Source of the DNA: Hofstenia miamia
Taxonomy: Eukaryota; Xenacoelomorpha; Acoela
Assembly: GCA_004352715.1 (NCBI GenBank)
Contig: SCFE01000002.1
Span: 169,427-233,426 of the forward strand
Direction of reading: 5' to 3'
Length of the DNA: 64,000 nucleotides
Below the pieces are notes generated by a model. The model made no database searches. It was not told the origin of the DNA and saw only the letters and a program-made list of their open reading frames with translations. Position 1 is the first letter of the stretch. Each line of letters opens with the position of its first letter. Of this stretch, positions 54,015-64,000 are shown piece by piece. The position numbers and the translations under genes are program-made.

Positions 54015-54802
54015 AGTTTATAGATATTAATACATTGCTTAGTGATAAAAATGATTTTATATGACCTTCATGTCAGGGCTTCTCTAATTTATCACTGTCA
54101 GTTGTGACCAACTGAGGGGATTACAAAAATCATCAAACCTAAAATTGCTTTTTTGTTGTTGCAATAGGATATTCGAATATTTCTCATTCTATAGCTTTTG
54201 TATTTTATGCATGCAATTTGAATAAAATTCACTTCATAAATTAATAACTTACAAGCATTGATGACGCTTCTATCCATTTGCGTTTTAGCTTAGGAAGGTA
54301 ATTATAAGCTTATCAGCGAGTTGTGCAACATTGACAAGCGCCTCTCAATTTCATACAGCAATGTCAATACATTATTTTCTCGTTTATATCTCAAGCTATG
54401 CGTTTATAAAGACTTCCCATACAACGCTGATTTACCAATTGAAATTTGCTTAGTAATCTGTTAGACTGATTGTGCGGAAATATTATGTAAAATATAAAGT
54501 TAATTCCAAATTCACAATATGACTAACCCTTTTCTAATATTTATTTAAATTTAAGTAGTAAAGTGACACCACTGATTAAATAGGTGGTAAATATATTGCT
54601 GTAAATTGCATTGCGATTTCCTAAGCAAAATTAAACAAGGCTTTCCTTCCATTCCAGTCCTCTTAACCTCACAGCTACTGTAATGATGGTAAACTCGGGT
54701 AGAGTAAAGTTATGCAACAACTAGAACATAAATGCAGTTTATATATACGGGCTTTGGATACAAAACTTTAAAATACAAAAAAATCTATACGGGCGCAAGA
54801 TA
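53814..54802. other. Intergenic sequence, GC-rich tandem GTCGGGT motifs and (TA)n
   Basis: AGGCCAGGTCGGGTCGTGAG at 53815 onward looks like subterminal repeats of a hAT element. (TA)n is at 53970-54014. A 36-nt exon-like segment on the minus strand (54253-54288: AAG acceptor, KTQMDRSVINA, GTAAGT donor) is in phase with the candidate exon at 57048-57188. Confidence 0.4.
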
Positions 54803-55681
54803 CAGTGTAGGACATTCAAATGAAGCCACCCTATAAGTTCAATATTTTATAACACTGAGATGAAAAGTGAAAGAACATCATATGGTCGGATGAAAAGAGA
54901 TTTACTGAAAACCAATATTACTGGCATAATACAAAGCTTCTAGAACAAACCTATTCTAACTAGAGACAGTCTGGTGATGGATCTGTTATGATGTATGTGG
55001 CATTAAGTTTTCGTGGAAAATTTGAAATTGCATTTTTGGAAGGCAATCAAAATTCCATCAAGTACACAAAAACATTAAACCATTTTGAGACATATTTCAC
55101 CAGATTTTTAGTTTTTCCGGCAGGATCTGGCTTTTACTCATCAAATTGCAGAAACAATGGGATGGCTTGAAGACCAGAACATACCCTTATTATAATGGCA
55201 TTCGAAAAGATCCAATCTAAGCACAATAAAAAAATTTGTGGGGTGATCTAGTAAAGTTTGTATATCCAAATGGAAAACAGTACAACAGCAAAAACGTGTT
55301 AATAGAAGCAATTTTGAAAGAACGAGAAGAGATATTGCTTGACAGCCACCAAAATCATGTTATATCTATCAAAAGTATGTAGTGGATGTTATAGCAACAA
55401 AATTGAAATATAACATAGTATTAATTTAACAGTGAGGTATTGATTCTACAATTAAAGTCTAGAATAATGCAATTATTGATACTGGCTTCATTTCAATGTC
55501 ACTACCCTATTTTTCCAATTTTTGTCTAACTTTTTTATTTTTTTCTGTTAGTATTATCATCACACACCTAAGAAAGTATTAAGAAATTCAAGAGTATGAT
55601 ATACTTTGTATTTTGCAAAAGCAGGTATTTAGAAAAAGATGTTGAATTTATAGGGTGACCCCATTTAAATATCCTGCACAG
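54803..55681 (+). mobile_element. Internally deleted Tc1-like element
   Basis: The left TIR CAGTGTAGGACATTCAAATG and the reverse complement of the right TIR CTGTGCAGGATATTTAAATG match at about 30 of 38 positions over the full TIR. Both are flanked by TA (54801-54802 and 55682-55683). The size is 879 bp, about half of a full Tc1 element. The interior carries a C-terminal transposase fragment with stops. Confidence 0.85.
54855..55400 (+). pseudogene. Tc1-like transposase relic
   Basis: The plus strand shows ENQYYWHN, then QSGDGSVMMYVALSFRGKFE, FLEGNQNSIKYTKTLNHFE, then shifted frames with HQIAETMGWLEDQNIPLL and GDLVKFVYPNGKQYNSKNVL, followed by ILKEREEILLD. These correspond to the G-S-VMVWGAFS block, the xxDNAxxH block (damaged) and the WGxLxxxVY block of Tc1 transposases. 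Stops and frameshifts throughout; the N-terminal DNA-binding domain is gone. Confidence 0.82.
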
Positions 55682-55911
55682 TACCATAGCTGAGAGCTTG
55701 ATATGGGTCCGAAAAAAATTTTTTTGAATAAACCTCATGTATAAGAAACTAGACCCTTATTCCAAATGCATAATGTAAAAATTTTTGGATAAATGAAATA
55801 TTTTGGCGTTCCATCAAAAAAGCGTTGCATACAATGGAAAATCGGAAAGTGCGGGCGGTGGATACAAATTCTATAATATCTAAAGTTCATATATATATAT
55901 ATATATATATA

Positions 55912-56911
55912 NNNNNNNNNNNNNNNNNNNNNNNNNNNNNNNNNNNNNNNNNNNNNNNNNNNNNNNNNNNNNNNNNNNNNNNNNNNNNNNNNNNNNNNNN
56001 NNNNNNNNNNNNNNNNNNNNNNNNNNNNNNNNNNNNNNNNNNNNNNNNNNNNNNNNNNNNNNNNNNNNNNNNNNNNNNNNNNNNNNNNNNNNNNNNNNNN
56101 NNNNNNNNNNNNNNNNNNNNNNNNNNNNNNNNNNNNNNNNNNNNNNNNNNNNNNNNNNNNNNNNNNNNNNNNNNNNNNNNNNNNNNNNNNNNNNNNNNNN
56201 NNNNNNNNNNNNNNNNNNNNNNNNNNNNNNNNNNNNNNNNNNNNNNNNNNNNNNNNNNNNNNNNNNNNNNNNNNNNNNNNNNNNNNNNNNNNNNNNNNNN
56301 NNNNNNNNNNNNNNNNNNNNNNNNNNNNNNNNNNNNNNNNNNNNNNNNNNNNNNNNNNNNNNNNNNNNNNNNNNNNNNNNNNNNNNNNNNNNNNNNNNNN
56401 NNNNNNNNNNNNNNNNNNNNNNNNNNNNNNNNNNNNNNNNNNNNNNNNNNNNNNNNNNNNNNNNNNNNNNNNNNNNNNNNNNNNNNNNNNNNNNNNNNNN
56501 NNNNNNNNNNNNNNNNNNNNNNNNNNNNNNNNNNNNNNNNNNNNNNNNNNNNNNNNNNNNNNNNNNNNNNNNNNNNNNNNNNNNNNNNNNNNNNNNNNNN
56601 NNNNNNNNNNNNNNNNNNNNNNNNNNNNNNNNNNNNNNNNNNNNNNNNNNNNNNNNNNNNNNNNNNNNNNNNNNNNNNNNNNNNNNNNNNNNNNNNNNNN
56701 NNNNNNNNNNNNNNNNNNNNNNNNNNNNNNNNNNNNNNNNNNNNNNNNNNNNNNNNNNNNNNNNNNNNNNNNNNNNNNNNNNNNNNNNNNNNNNNNNNNN
56801 NNNNNNNNNNNNNNNNNNNNNNNNNNNNNNNNNNNNNNNNNNNNNNNNNNNNNNNNNNNNNNNNNNNNNNNNNNNNNNNNNNNNNNNNNNNNNNNNNNNN
56901 NNNNNNNNNNN
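55912..56911. other. Assembly gap, exactly 1000 N
   Basis: Placeholder gap flanked by (TA)n on both sides. Confidence 0.98.
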
Positions 56912-58349
56912 ATAATATATATATATATATATAGGGCTTTATTGCAAATTGGTAGAATTAAATATAAATAGACTTAAACTGCTTGAGCTCTGATCAAACA
57001 CTGGTCGAACTAAGACATAGGATTTAAACAATTTTGTAAAAACTAACCTTTTTTGCTTGATTTGCCAACAGACGATGAATTGCTGATCAGAGAATCGTTG
57101 GATTTTTTGTAGGTTGAGTCCTTTTTGCTGTCATTCATGTAGGAATAGGTTCGAGTTTCTAAATTGTAATGACTATTCAAATTTCCTGCTTGTATTAAAA
57201 AATTTCGTTGATGTTGTAAATTAATAAAATCATCAACCTAATAAATATCCTCCTTAATTGGACGGTTTAAAATATAGTCATATAAGATGAACGTATGACC
57301 GCAAAGAACTTCCGCCAATTTTCCACTGCTTTGAAAGACGTCTAAAATCTTAATAAAAATGGGAACCCAAATGACAGTGCCCCACACCGTCTTAATAAGG
57401 CAGCTTCGACGTCTCTGTTCCTGGGTAATGTAAATGTTTTAGACGGCACGGACCGAGTCCCGGACCATTGTGGGAAGCGTGTTAATTGTCCTGACCCACT
57501 ACCCGACCTGTCTAAATTTTTACCTGAACTGCGGGTCTTATCTTGCTGACCCATTTTGTGCACATTGGAGCGGACGATTAAGCCGAACATAGTAGCAGCT
57601 CCGACGCAAGCAGGGGCAGAGGGGCATTTACCCCTTCCCTAAAATTGAAATTTTAGATAACAACTCCCTAAATTTTATAACTAAATCAGTAAAAGTACAC
57701 TTACTTAGTATGTTAGGCAAAGTATGTACCTTCCCCCCTAGCTAAAATCCGTTCCGCTTCCACTGCATAGTTGTCACAATTCCAGGGCTAAGCTCCAGAC
57801 CCAGATCGTGATTTCACCACCCACTGTAAAGTCTATTGACTGCTACAGTAACTTCTAATACTAAATGTTGTTTGACACACTAACCAATTTATGTGTATTT
57901 CATACCTACTGAAATGTATTCGCTTACTATTCCATTTCTTACCCAGATAAAAAAGGAAATACATGTGTAAACTTTTTTGTTTTAGATACATGCTAATGAT
58001 AAATCCAGTTAAAGGTCGACGTGTACCGTAGCGAAATCTATTTCACGATTTTTTTGCTAATACCGTTACTGACCCAATGTTTTCGGAAAAATACCAGTGG
58101 AGAAATTTATGTACCGATCACCTTACTGCTTTCACTACTCAAACAAATCAAAATAACCATTGAAATTAAGATACCGAAGCCGCGATATTTTCAATCCATA
58201 CTGAACTCAAATTCAAATAACCACGGATCTCTATATCTAAATACAATGCTTACTTGCGATGTACACAGTTGGATGACCAAAAAGCTGGCTAACTGGCATT
58301 CGTCTACCGACAATTATGTCCATTACTGAAAAAATAAATATTCATATAC

Positions 58350-58392
<43 letters not shown>

Positions 58393-60060
58393 CAGTTCTT
58401 TTGTATTTTAAGAGTGTCGAAGAAAAAATATAGAAAAGAAAAAGCCATTGTGTTTTCGAAAAAATAACTTGTTTATTGATTAATTCGCAACACAACTGTG
58501 TAAGATGAATAGGCTTAGTATACTAAAATGCAATGCAGCCTGCAAGTAAAGCCATTTATAATAAATATCATTTTTACAAGTTTGAAAAAGCAAAAAGTCT
58601 ACAAAATGATTTTCAGGAAGTTTTAAACGTTTATATTATGTTTGTTTACAAATTACTGATATCAATTTTTTAAAATCTAGAATCAGGCCCAAACGTACCA
58701 TGATACGTCAATAAATGTTATTCATAGGATGCAATGTGACGAGAGAAGTCATTTTTTAGAGATTTCTAACTAATTAATATAAAATTTGGTTGATAAATTG
58801 TGTCATACCTTGTAAATTACTAAGATCTAATTTGGAATTTTATGTAAATGTTTGTTTTGCTCTTCTGATAATGACTTTATTTGAGTAAAGCATGTGGGCT
58901 TTGTACAATTATGTGTATTAAGCAGGCGACCAAAGCATCACATATTATTGATACTTAGTACACTGCATGTGATAGCTTTTATTTATACTTTAAATTTTCT
59001 ATTTATATTTAAGCAAAAGGCCTACATTGTTTACTTTTTGAACTACAAATTTATTGGAATGTATCATCTTAGGTACAAACGTTCTCTGACGAGAGCAATT
59101 ACTAAGCAGATAATTAATATTTAAGTCGTCCTTGGCAAAGACTATTTTAAACTGAATGACATCAGCATATCATAATTTAGGAACTCAGGGTTTTGCAAGC
59201 AGTGTCAATGAGTAATGAATTATTTAATTTCAAATTCACAATAGTTGAAAATGAATTCGTGTGCAGATGAATGAGTCAGTTAAGTAACTTGCCAATATTA
59301 TTGAGCAAAAGTGAGTTTTATGTGCCAAATTCTAATTGGCTGAAGACAATTATGCATTAAAAATTTAGGAATTTGTAAGAGTCCTCTTGAAATGACATAA
59401 TTTATTCGAGGGTTCAAAAACGCATTTAATTTTTTACATTTAGTATGATTTGTGGAGATTTTAGTGGTAATTTTGTTGGAATTGTTTCAGTTAGTTACAG
59501 TAAGCAACTTCGAATATCATATTCTTATAGTTATAGCTTCTTACTATTATGATTGAGATTTATAAGACTTGTACTTAGTGAAGATGTTTCAATAACTTGG
59601 TAGTCTTACAAAACAAATCTTGAAATGAAAGGTTTTTGAAGATAGCACAAAAAAGTTAATAATTGGAATGGCTGAAAACACAATAAGAAGCTTAGTGCAA
59701 AGTGGGTACTCTTTTGAGGTTCTTCATATTGAACATAAGCATGAAAATACTTCAGCAACGTTCCATTGGGATTTATTACCAAACTAACAAAAAAGGTCCA
59801 ACACATTTGTGGCAAGTGCAGCTGCATTTGAATTCTGTGATAAAAGCAAATATTCATCTGCCTTTTGCATAGATAAAAATTTTAAATTTTACTGGATTAG
59901 AGTTGACTAACGTTCAAGTACTTTATTTGATATTTTACCATATCTCGAATTGGGATTTGAATCAAAGTACTTTAGATCTCAGTGCTTATTTACAAATTTT
60001 AATATCAATAGAAATGGCCTTTTTGATGATAGCATGGACATTTTGATGTTGCCTCAATAT

Positions 60061-60091
<31 letters not shown>

Positions 60092-60904
60092 AAAAAATTA
60101 TATCTATTTAAAAATTTGAAATACAACTTTCAACCTTCGAGCTGAGGCAGAATGAAAAAGTAGTCTTGTGGGAGATGCAATCATACAAGGCAATGCAAGA
60201 CAGGAGACTCAGGAGAATGCTTTCCTTCTTCCACAAGCTACGTATCTGCTCAACACGAACATTTCGAACAGGTTTATTTTTTCAAAATTAGAAAGAGGCC
60301 TAGCAGACTTTCTCTTTACTGCACTAAGTCGAAACACAGATCAATTATGAGAAATCAATTTGAGAAGGTTACGGCCCACTACGAGAAGATGATCACTGCG
60401 AATGGTGAATAAGTGTAACTGTTTTATTGTTCTTGTACAAATGAATGTTTATTGCTTATATGAATCACAATTAATTGCTAATTGTAAATCAGTTAATTTT
60501 TATATTTTGTAAAATAGCCGTTTTTTTGCAACCTCCTGTGGTAAAAGCAAGCTTTTTGTCTCAATAGCCAAGTTTCAACCTTTTAACTGAAATTCCGCTG
60601 TGGTGAAGACTAAAGGGCTGTCCTCCTAAATATTCTACCCGTCTATAGCTTAACCATATTACCTGCACATGAATCAAAATTTCACCTGTGATAAACGATG
60701 AAAGAAAGTAAGGCTAAGATTAGAACCACTAAAAATTGTGATTGCTAAATATCTGTTTTGGAAGAGCTGTCCTGTCTTACATTCAGAGCTTCGAATTTCT
60801 CAAATATAAGACACCGTGAACTAATTTCAAAACCAGCCTGCCAAAAGCTGCCAGAGCAGCTACAATTTTTTCAACTATATTTGTTGTAATCACTTACAAC
60901 AACG
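56912..60904. other. Intergenic or intronic region, candidate exons and microsatellites
   Basis: (TA)n at 58358-58386 and 60058-60086. A GC-rich patch at 57430-57650 may be transposon ends. The plus strand between 59636 and 60060 is open in three successive frames (EDSTKKLIIGMAENTIRSLV, FVASAAAFEFCDKSKYSSAF, STLFDILPYLELGFESKYF), like a decayed coding sequence, but I cannot name it. A minus-strand exon-like segment is at 60781-60847 (FWQAGFEISSRCLIFEKFEA). Confidence 0.35.
57048..57188 (-). CDS. Candidate internal exon (minus strand)
   Basis: AATACAAG acceptor, then 141 nt open: GNLNSHYNLETRTYSYMNDS, KKDSTYKKSNDSLISNSSSV, GKSSKK, then an AAAAAAG/GTTAGT donor. The frame stays open further upstream to another AG at 57238. 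Ser/Lys/Asn-rich and probably disordered. The plus strand has a rival short exon (GCCAACAG then DELLIRESLDF), so the orientation is not certain. Confidence 0.4.
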
Positions 60905-62011
60905 CAGAGTTGCATATGGGAATTGAATTTTTATTCCATTCTCATTTCCAGAATGTAGAAATGAAAAAGAAATGGAAATGAAATCTTTTTATGGAATGGA
61001 AATATAATTAAAATTTATGGAAATGAAATTTCAAAAAAGATATTTTCAATGCAATTGAAAATCTTCAAATATCAATATGATTTTAAAGAACAGTCGCAAA
61101 ATGCATTAAAATTACCAAAATTAATCTCAATCATACAAAGTAGAGCTAATAAAACAACAAAATTTGGTAAATCTCAAATGATATTGATTAAATAATACAC
61201 TGGCACAAATAAAGCAAGTATAACTTCCATGCATTAATTTGGAAAATGTCGCCCCTGATTTCAGGTATCATAAAGACTGAACCTGTTTATGACATCGAAC
61301 ATTTATTATTAATTCTGGTTCCAACCCTTCATGTGCACATGTACATTTTTTAATATTTTGTGATGCATTCGTGTTTATTGTATGAAAATTTCCAAATATC
61401 ATCGCTATGCATATATAATTTTAAATTATTTAATTTAATTCGATTTTGTACATAATTGGAACTGAATTTAACGGAAATAATCACTAGATATGAAATAGCC
61501 TTGGTTGAGTTCAGGATCAAGAGTTATTATGTGTTGAACAGTTTCAACAAAACCAATTACTGCACATATCTGTACTAAATTGTAATTATTCTTCAGATTA
61601 TTGTTAACTTGAAAAACTAGCAGGTTACTAAAAGACCATCAAGTCGTCCATTGGGATTTTTACTGGTCTCAGTCCTATGAGTCTAGGACTAACATGGACT
61701 AAGGCCAGAAATGTCAAACTTGGGGCCACGGATTACACAAAATTACTCATTATAATTCGAATTTTGTTCACAATAAAATTTATGCTGTAGTGCCAATGGC
61801 ACTATCTGACCAGAGAATTTCATGGAATTAGGATGGCTCTGAATCCAATGAGACTGAAAGGGACTAACTCCAGAAAAATTGCTTTTTCTGCAGAACCCTA
61901 GCATTAGCTCTAATAGTTATGCAAAGTTGTGCAAATTAATGTAAAAATACGGAAATTTTTCTAAAATAGTTATGGAAATGGAAGAGAATTGCATTTCCAT
62001 ATGCAAGACTG
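60905..62011. mobile_element. Non-autonomous hAT element with perfect 8-bp target duplication
   Basis: Left end CAGAGTTGCATATGGGAATT and right end (reverse complement) CAGTCTTGCATATGGAAATG form an imperfect TIR. CAACAACG flanks both sides exactly (60897-60904 and 62012-62019). The ends start CA and finish TG as in hAT elements. Size 1107 bp. No open frame of note. GGAAATGGAA-type subterminal repeats are present, and it contains dispersed repeat copy C. Confidence 0.85.
61640..61775. repeat. Dispersed repeat, copy C, inside the hAT element
   Basis: Shares GACCATCAAG..TCCATTGG, GAGTCTAGGACTAA and GGGGCCACGGATTACACAAA with the copies near 8975 and 36163. A second diverged GAGACTGAAAGGGACTAACT segment follows at about 61848, suggesting internal duplication. 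Confidence 0.5.
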
Positions 62012-62019
62012 CAACAACG

Positions 62020-64000
62020 ACACAATAGATCAAAAAACAATGTAAAACATAAAAACATGCTGAAATATAAATGATTGTAACTTATAATGGCATAATATAG
62101 TAATTTACCTCTCGAATAATGCGGAGTCTATGAAAGTTCGGGGCTCACTGCTGCCGCATAGGTTGCAGTGGCCTATAGCCGACACTATGATATATTATAT
62201 TTGCTTACGAGCTTGTGTATCAGACTTTGCAGTTCAAATATCTGTCTATCATAAACTATTACACTTGTGGTTTGCGACAATCGATAAAATTGAAGGCATT
62301 ACTAATATTTTAGGTATGAGAGATGACGTAAAATGAAAAAAGCAGAGAATCAATCTTTATTGTAGTAGCATTATGATTATTCAATTTAATACAAGTGATT
62401 AACTGTACTGAATAAATTCAGAAAACTATTTTCGAAATTTTGATCATTATTACAACTGATGGATATCTCATGATACACCTATGTTGTTATAGAGCACCTG
62501 TGCCCTCCCTGCAGGCTCTGATTTCACTTTACTCGTTATCACCCGCCCACTCCCTAAGATTTACCTATAATTTGATTGTTGGCAAAAAAGTGTATTTGTT
62601 ACAAAAAAAATACCTTACGACTTTTTCTTTTATACAAACGTACCTCAAGTTACTAAAATTTTTCCTATGATATATATAGTAGTAATCATTGAATTATGAC
62701 AAACGTATCAACATTCAATTTGCAATTTATACACGTAAACAAGACGCAAGTTATTTTTCCAAACTATCCAGAAATTTCTGTATGTATTTGAAGAAAAACA
62801 TTTTGAAAGAACATTGCAAAAAATACATATTTAAAGCACTCTTTTGAACAGTCTTTAAAACACCCCAAGTCTTAAGCATGCCAACCGTTCTTGGATATTC
62901 TAGCAATGTTTCCTTATTCTGCAAAGTGTAAAATAGTCTATTTTGGATCAGGTACTGAAAATTTAAAAATACAATCGATTCAAATTTAGGAATGTGCGAC
63001 AATTTTTTGTACAAACAAGCTATAATATAATTTCTATTTAATTAATTTCTTGCTAGCAACAATATTTTCCGTAATATAAGCGTTGGGAAATTTCTAAATA
63101 TATAGACAACTAGGATTCTTACTGTGGAATATAAGAAATTCAATATGTTTAAATTTATCAGAAGGCCTGGGTGTCAAAGATTGAATGAAATTCATTAATT
63201 ATTAAAGTTTATGACTATAAGAGTTCAATTCATACCTTTAACTTCTTCCGTTCTTGTGGTGTAGACTTGTGTATTAGTGCTCATTGAGGATGAGTCTAAA
63301 GCAATTTATCAATTTATGAGATAGTTTATGTAATCAAATATTAAGAGATTTACATAAGAACGTCAACATATCTCAAAATCAGATTGGTTGCACTACATGC
63401 TTACTTTGTTTTCTGACAAGGAATGACATTTTCTGAACATTAATAGCCAAAATATTTACAGAATACTAGAAAAAGCCATAAGTAAGAAAATTAACCATTG
63501 GGGTGGCTTGAGTTTCTGTCTTACCACATGGGTCCTCTAGAGCATGAACAATTCTTTGTGGATCAAAACTTATCAAAGACTTTATGATACAGATGTAAAT
63601 GTAATTTCCAAAGCCGAACTTAATCCGTAATGTGTTCTCGATTATTATTACTATTTTTGCAGAATATATAAATTAATATATATATATATTTATATATATT
63701 CAATTGATTAAAATGACAAAATATAATTTCAAGACTGTTTAGTAGAATCTTTCTATAAATTTGTTAAGGTATAACGGCTGCTTAGCTTAATATAATGACA
63801 ACTAGGTAAGACTAATGGAGATTTTATTACGAATAATTTGTAACAAATTTTCTATATTTGTTTCGGTGTTCCTCTTACCCCAGTATCCTACACAATAAAC
63901 CATAACTCTGAATGTTTTATTAGCAATAATAATATTGAAAATGTATTCCTCTTTAGGATTTTACTTTTTAATGCTTCTAGGACTGCAATTGGGGGACGGG
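62020..64000. other. Right end of window, no confirmed gene
   Basis: AT-rich. Exon-like segments occur on both strands: minus 62109-62172 (HCNLCGSSEPRTFIDSALFE, GTAAAT donor) and plus 62235-62313 (QISVYHKLLHLWFATIDKIE, GTATGA donor). They conflict in orientation. (TA)n near 63673-63698. Confidence 0.35.
63236..63295 (-). CDS. Candidate short exon (minus strand)
   Basis: TTGCTTTAG acceptor, 60 nt open (SSSMSTNTQVYTTRTEEVK), then an AAAG/GTATGA donor. An upstream segment 63525-63579 (SLISFDPQRIVHALEDPC, then a GTAAGA donor) joins it in phase, forming an Asp codon. It contains an ATG at 63284 that could be a start. Not recognised. Confidence 0.4.

Overview
The window looks like AT-rich nuclear DNA from an invertebrate animal. 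Intergenic sequence is dominated by A/T. (TA)n runs are everywhere and four of the five long gaps are bounded by them on both sides. Relics of typical animal transposable elements are dense: RLE-type and APE-type LINEs, a Penelope-like element, piggyBac, Tc1, mariner and hAT families. The base composition, repeat load and intronless coiled-coil genes would fit a Hydra-like cnidarian, but nothing in the sequence proves the species.

Three intact protein genes dominate the first half. All lie on the minus strand at roughly 11 kb spacing (9785-11692, 20843-22897, 32096-34417). They are paralogues with the same layout: an N-terminal C2 domain, a long coiled coil of variable length, and a C-terminal pair of EF-hands, one degenerate and one canonical. 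Each has an AG splice acceptor 4-5 nt before its ATG, so the coding regions are single exons behind a 5' UTR intron or a spliced-leader site. They look like one expanded family of calcium- and probably membrane-responsive filamentous proteins. Their cellular role cannot be read from sequence. A fourth intact gene (25139-26828, minus, one 55-nt intron, 544 aa) encodes a cysteine-rich protein of a repetitive, probably transposon-derived animal family.

Most of the rest is mobile DNA in decay. At 4285-6341 is a mariner-like element whose transposase and TIRs resemble plant mariner/Stowaway elements. Other relics are a LINE (7283-8620), an R2-like LINE end (15482-16588), piggyBac (17868-18611), a Penelope-like fragment with GIY-YIG sequence (29710-30181), an APE-type LINE (40487-41190), a 2.1-kb element with ~200-bp TIRs (42217-44302) and a deleted Tc1 (54803-55681). 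Several non-autonomous elements have clear TIRs or TSDs (19777, 27838, 44472, 45534, 50224, 60905). There is also a 60-bp-period palindromic minisatellite (8621-8810).

The assembly is imperfect. Five long N gaps are flanked by (TA)n, three of them exactly 1000 N. Several single-N joins are flanked by near-identical copies (3383/3851, 4732/5384, 51171/52476), which look like unmerged haplotypes or contig overlaps. In 47-64 kb I see short exon-like segments on both strands that may belong to one or two multi-exon genes; these are tentative.
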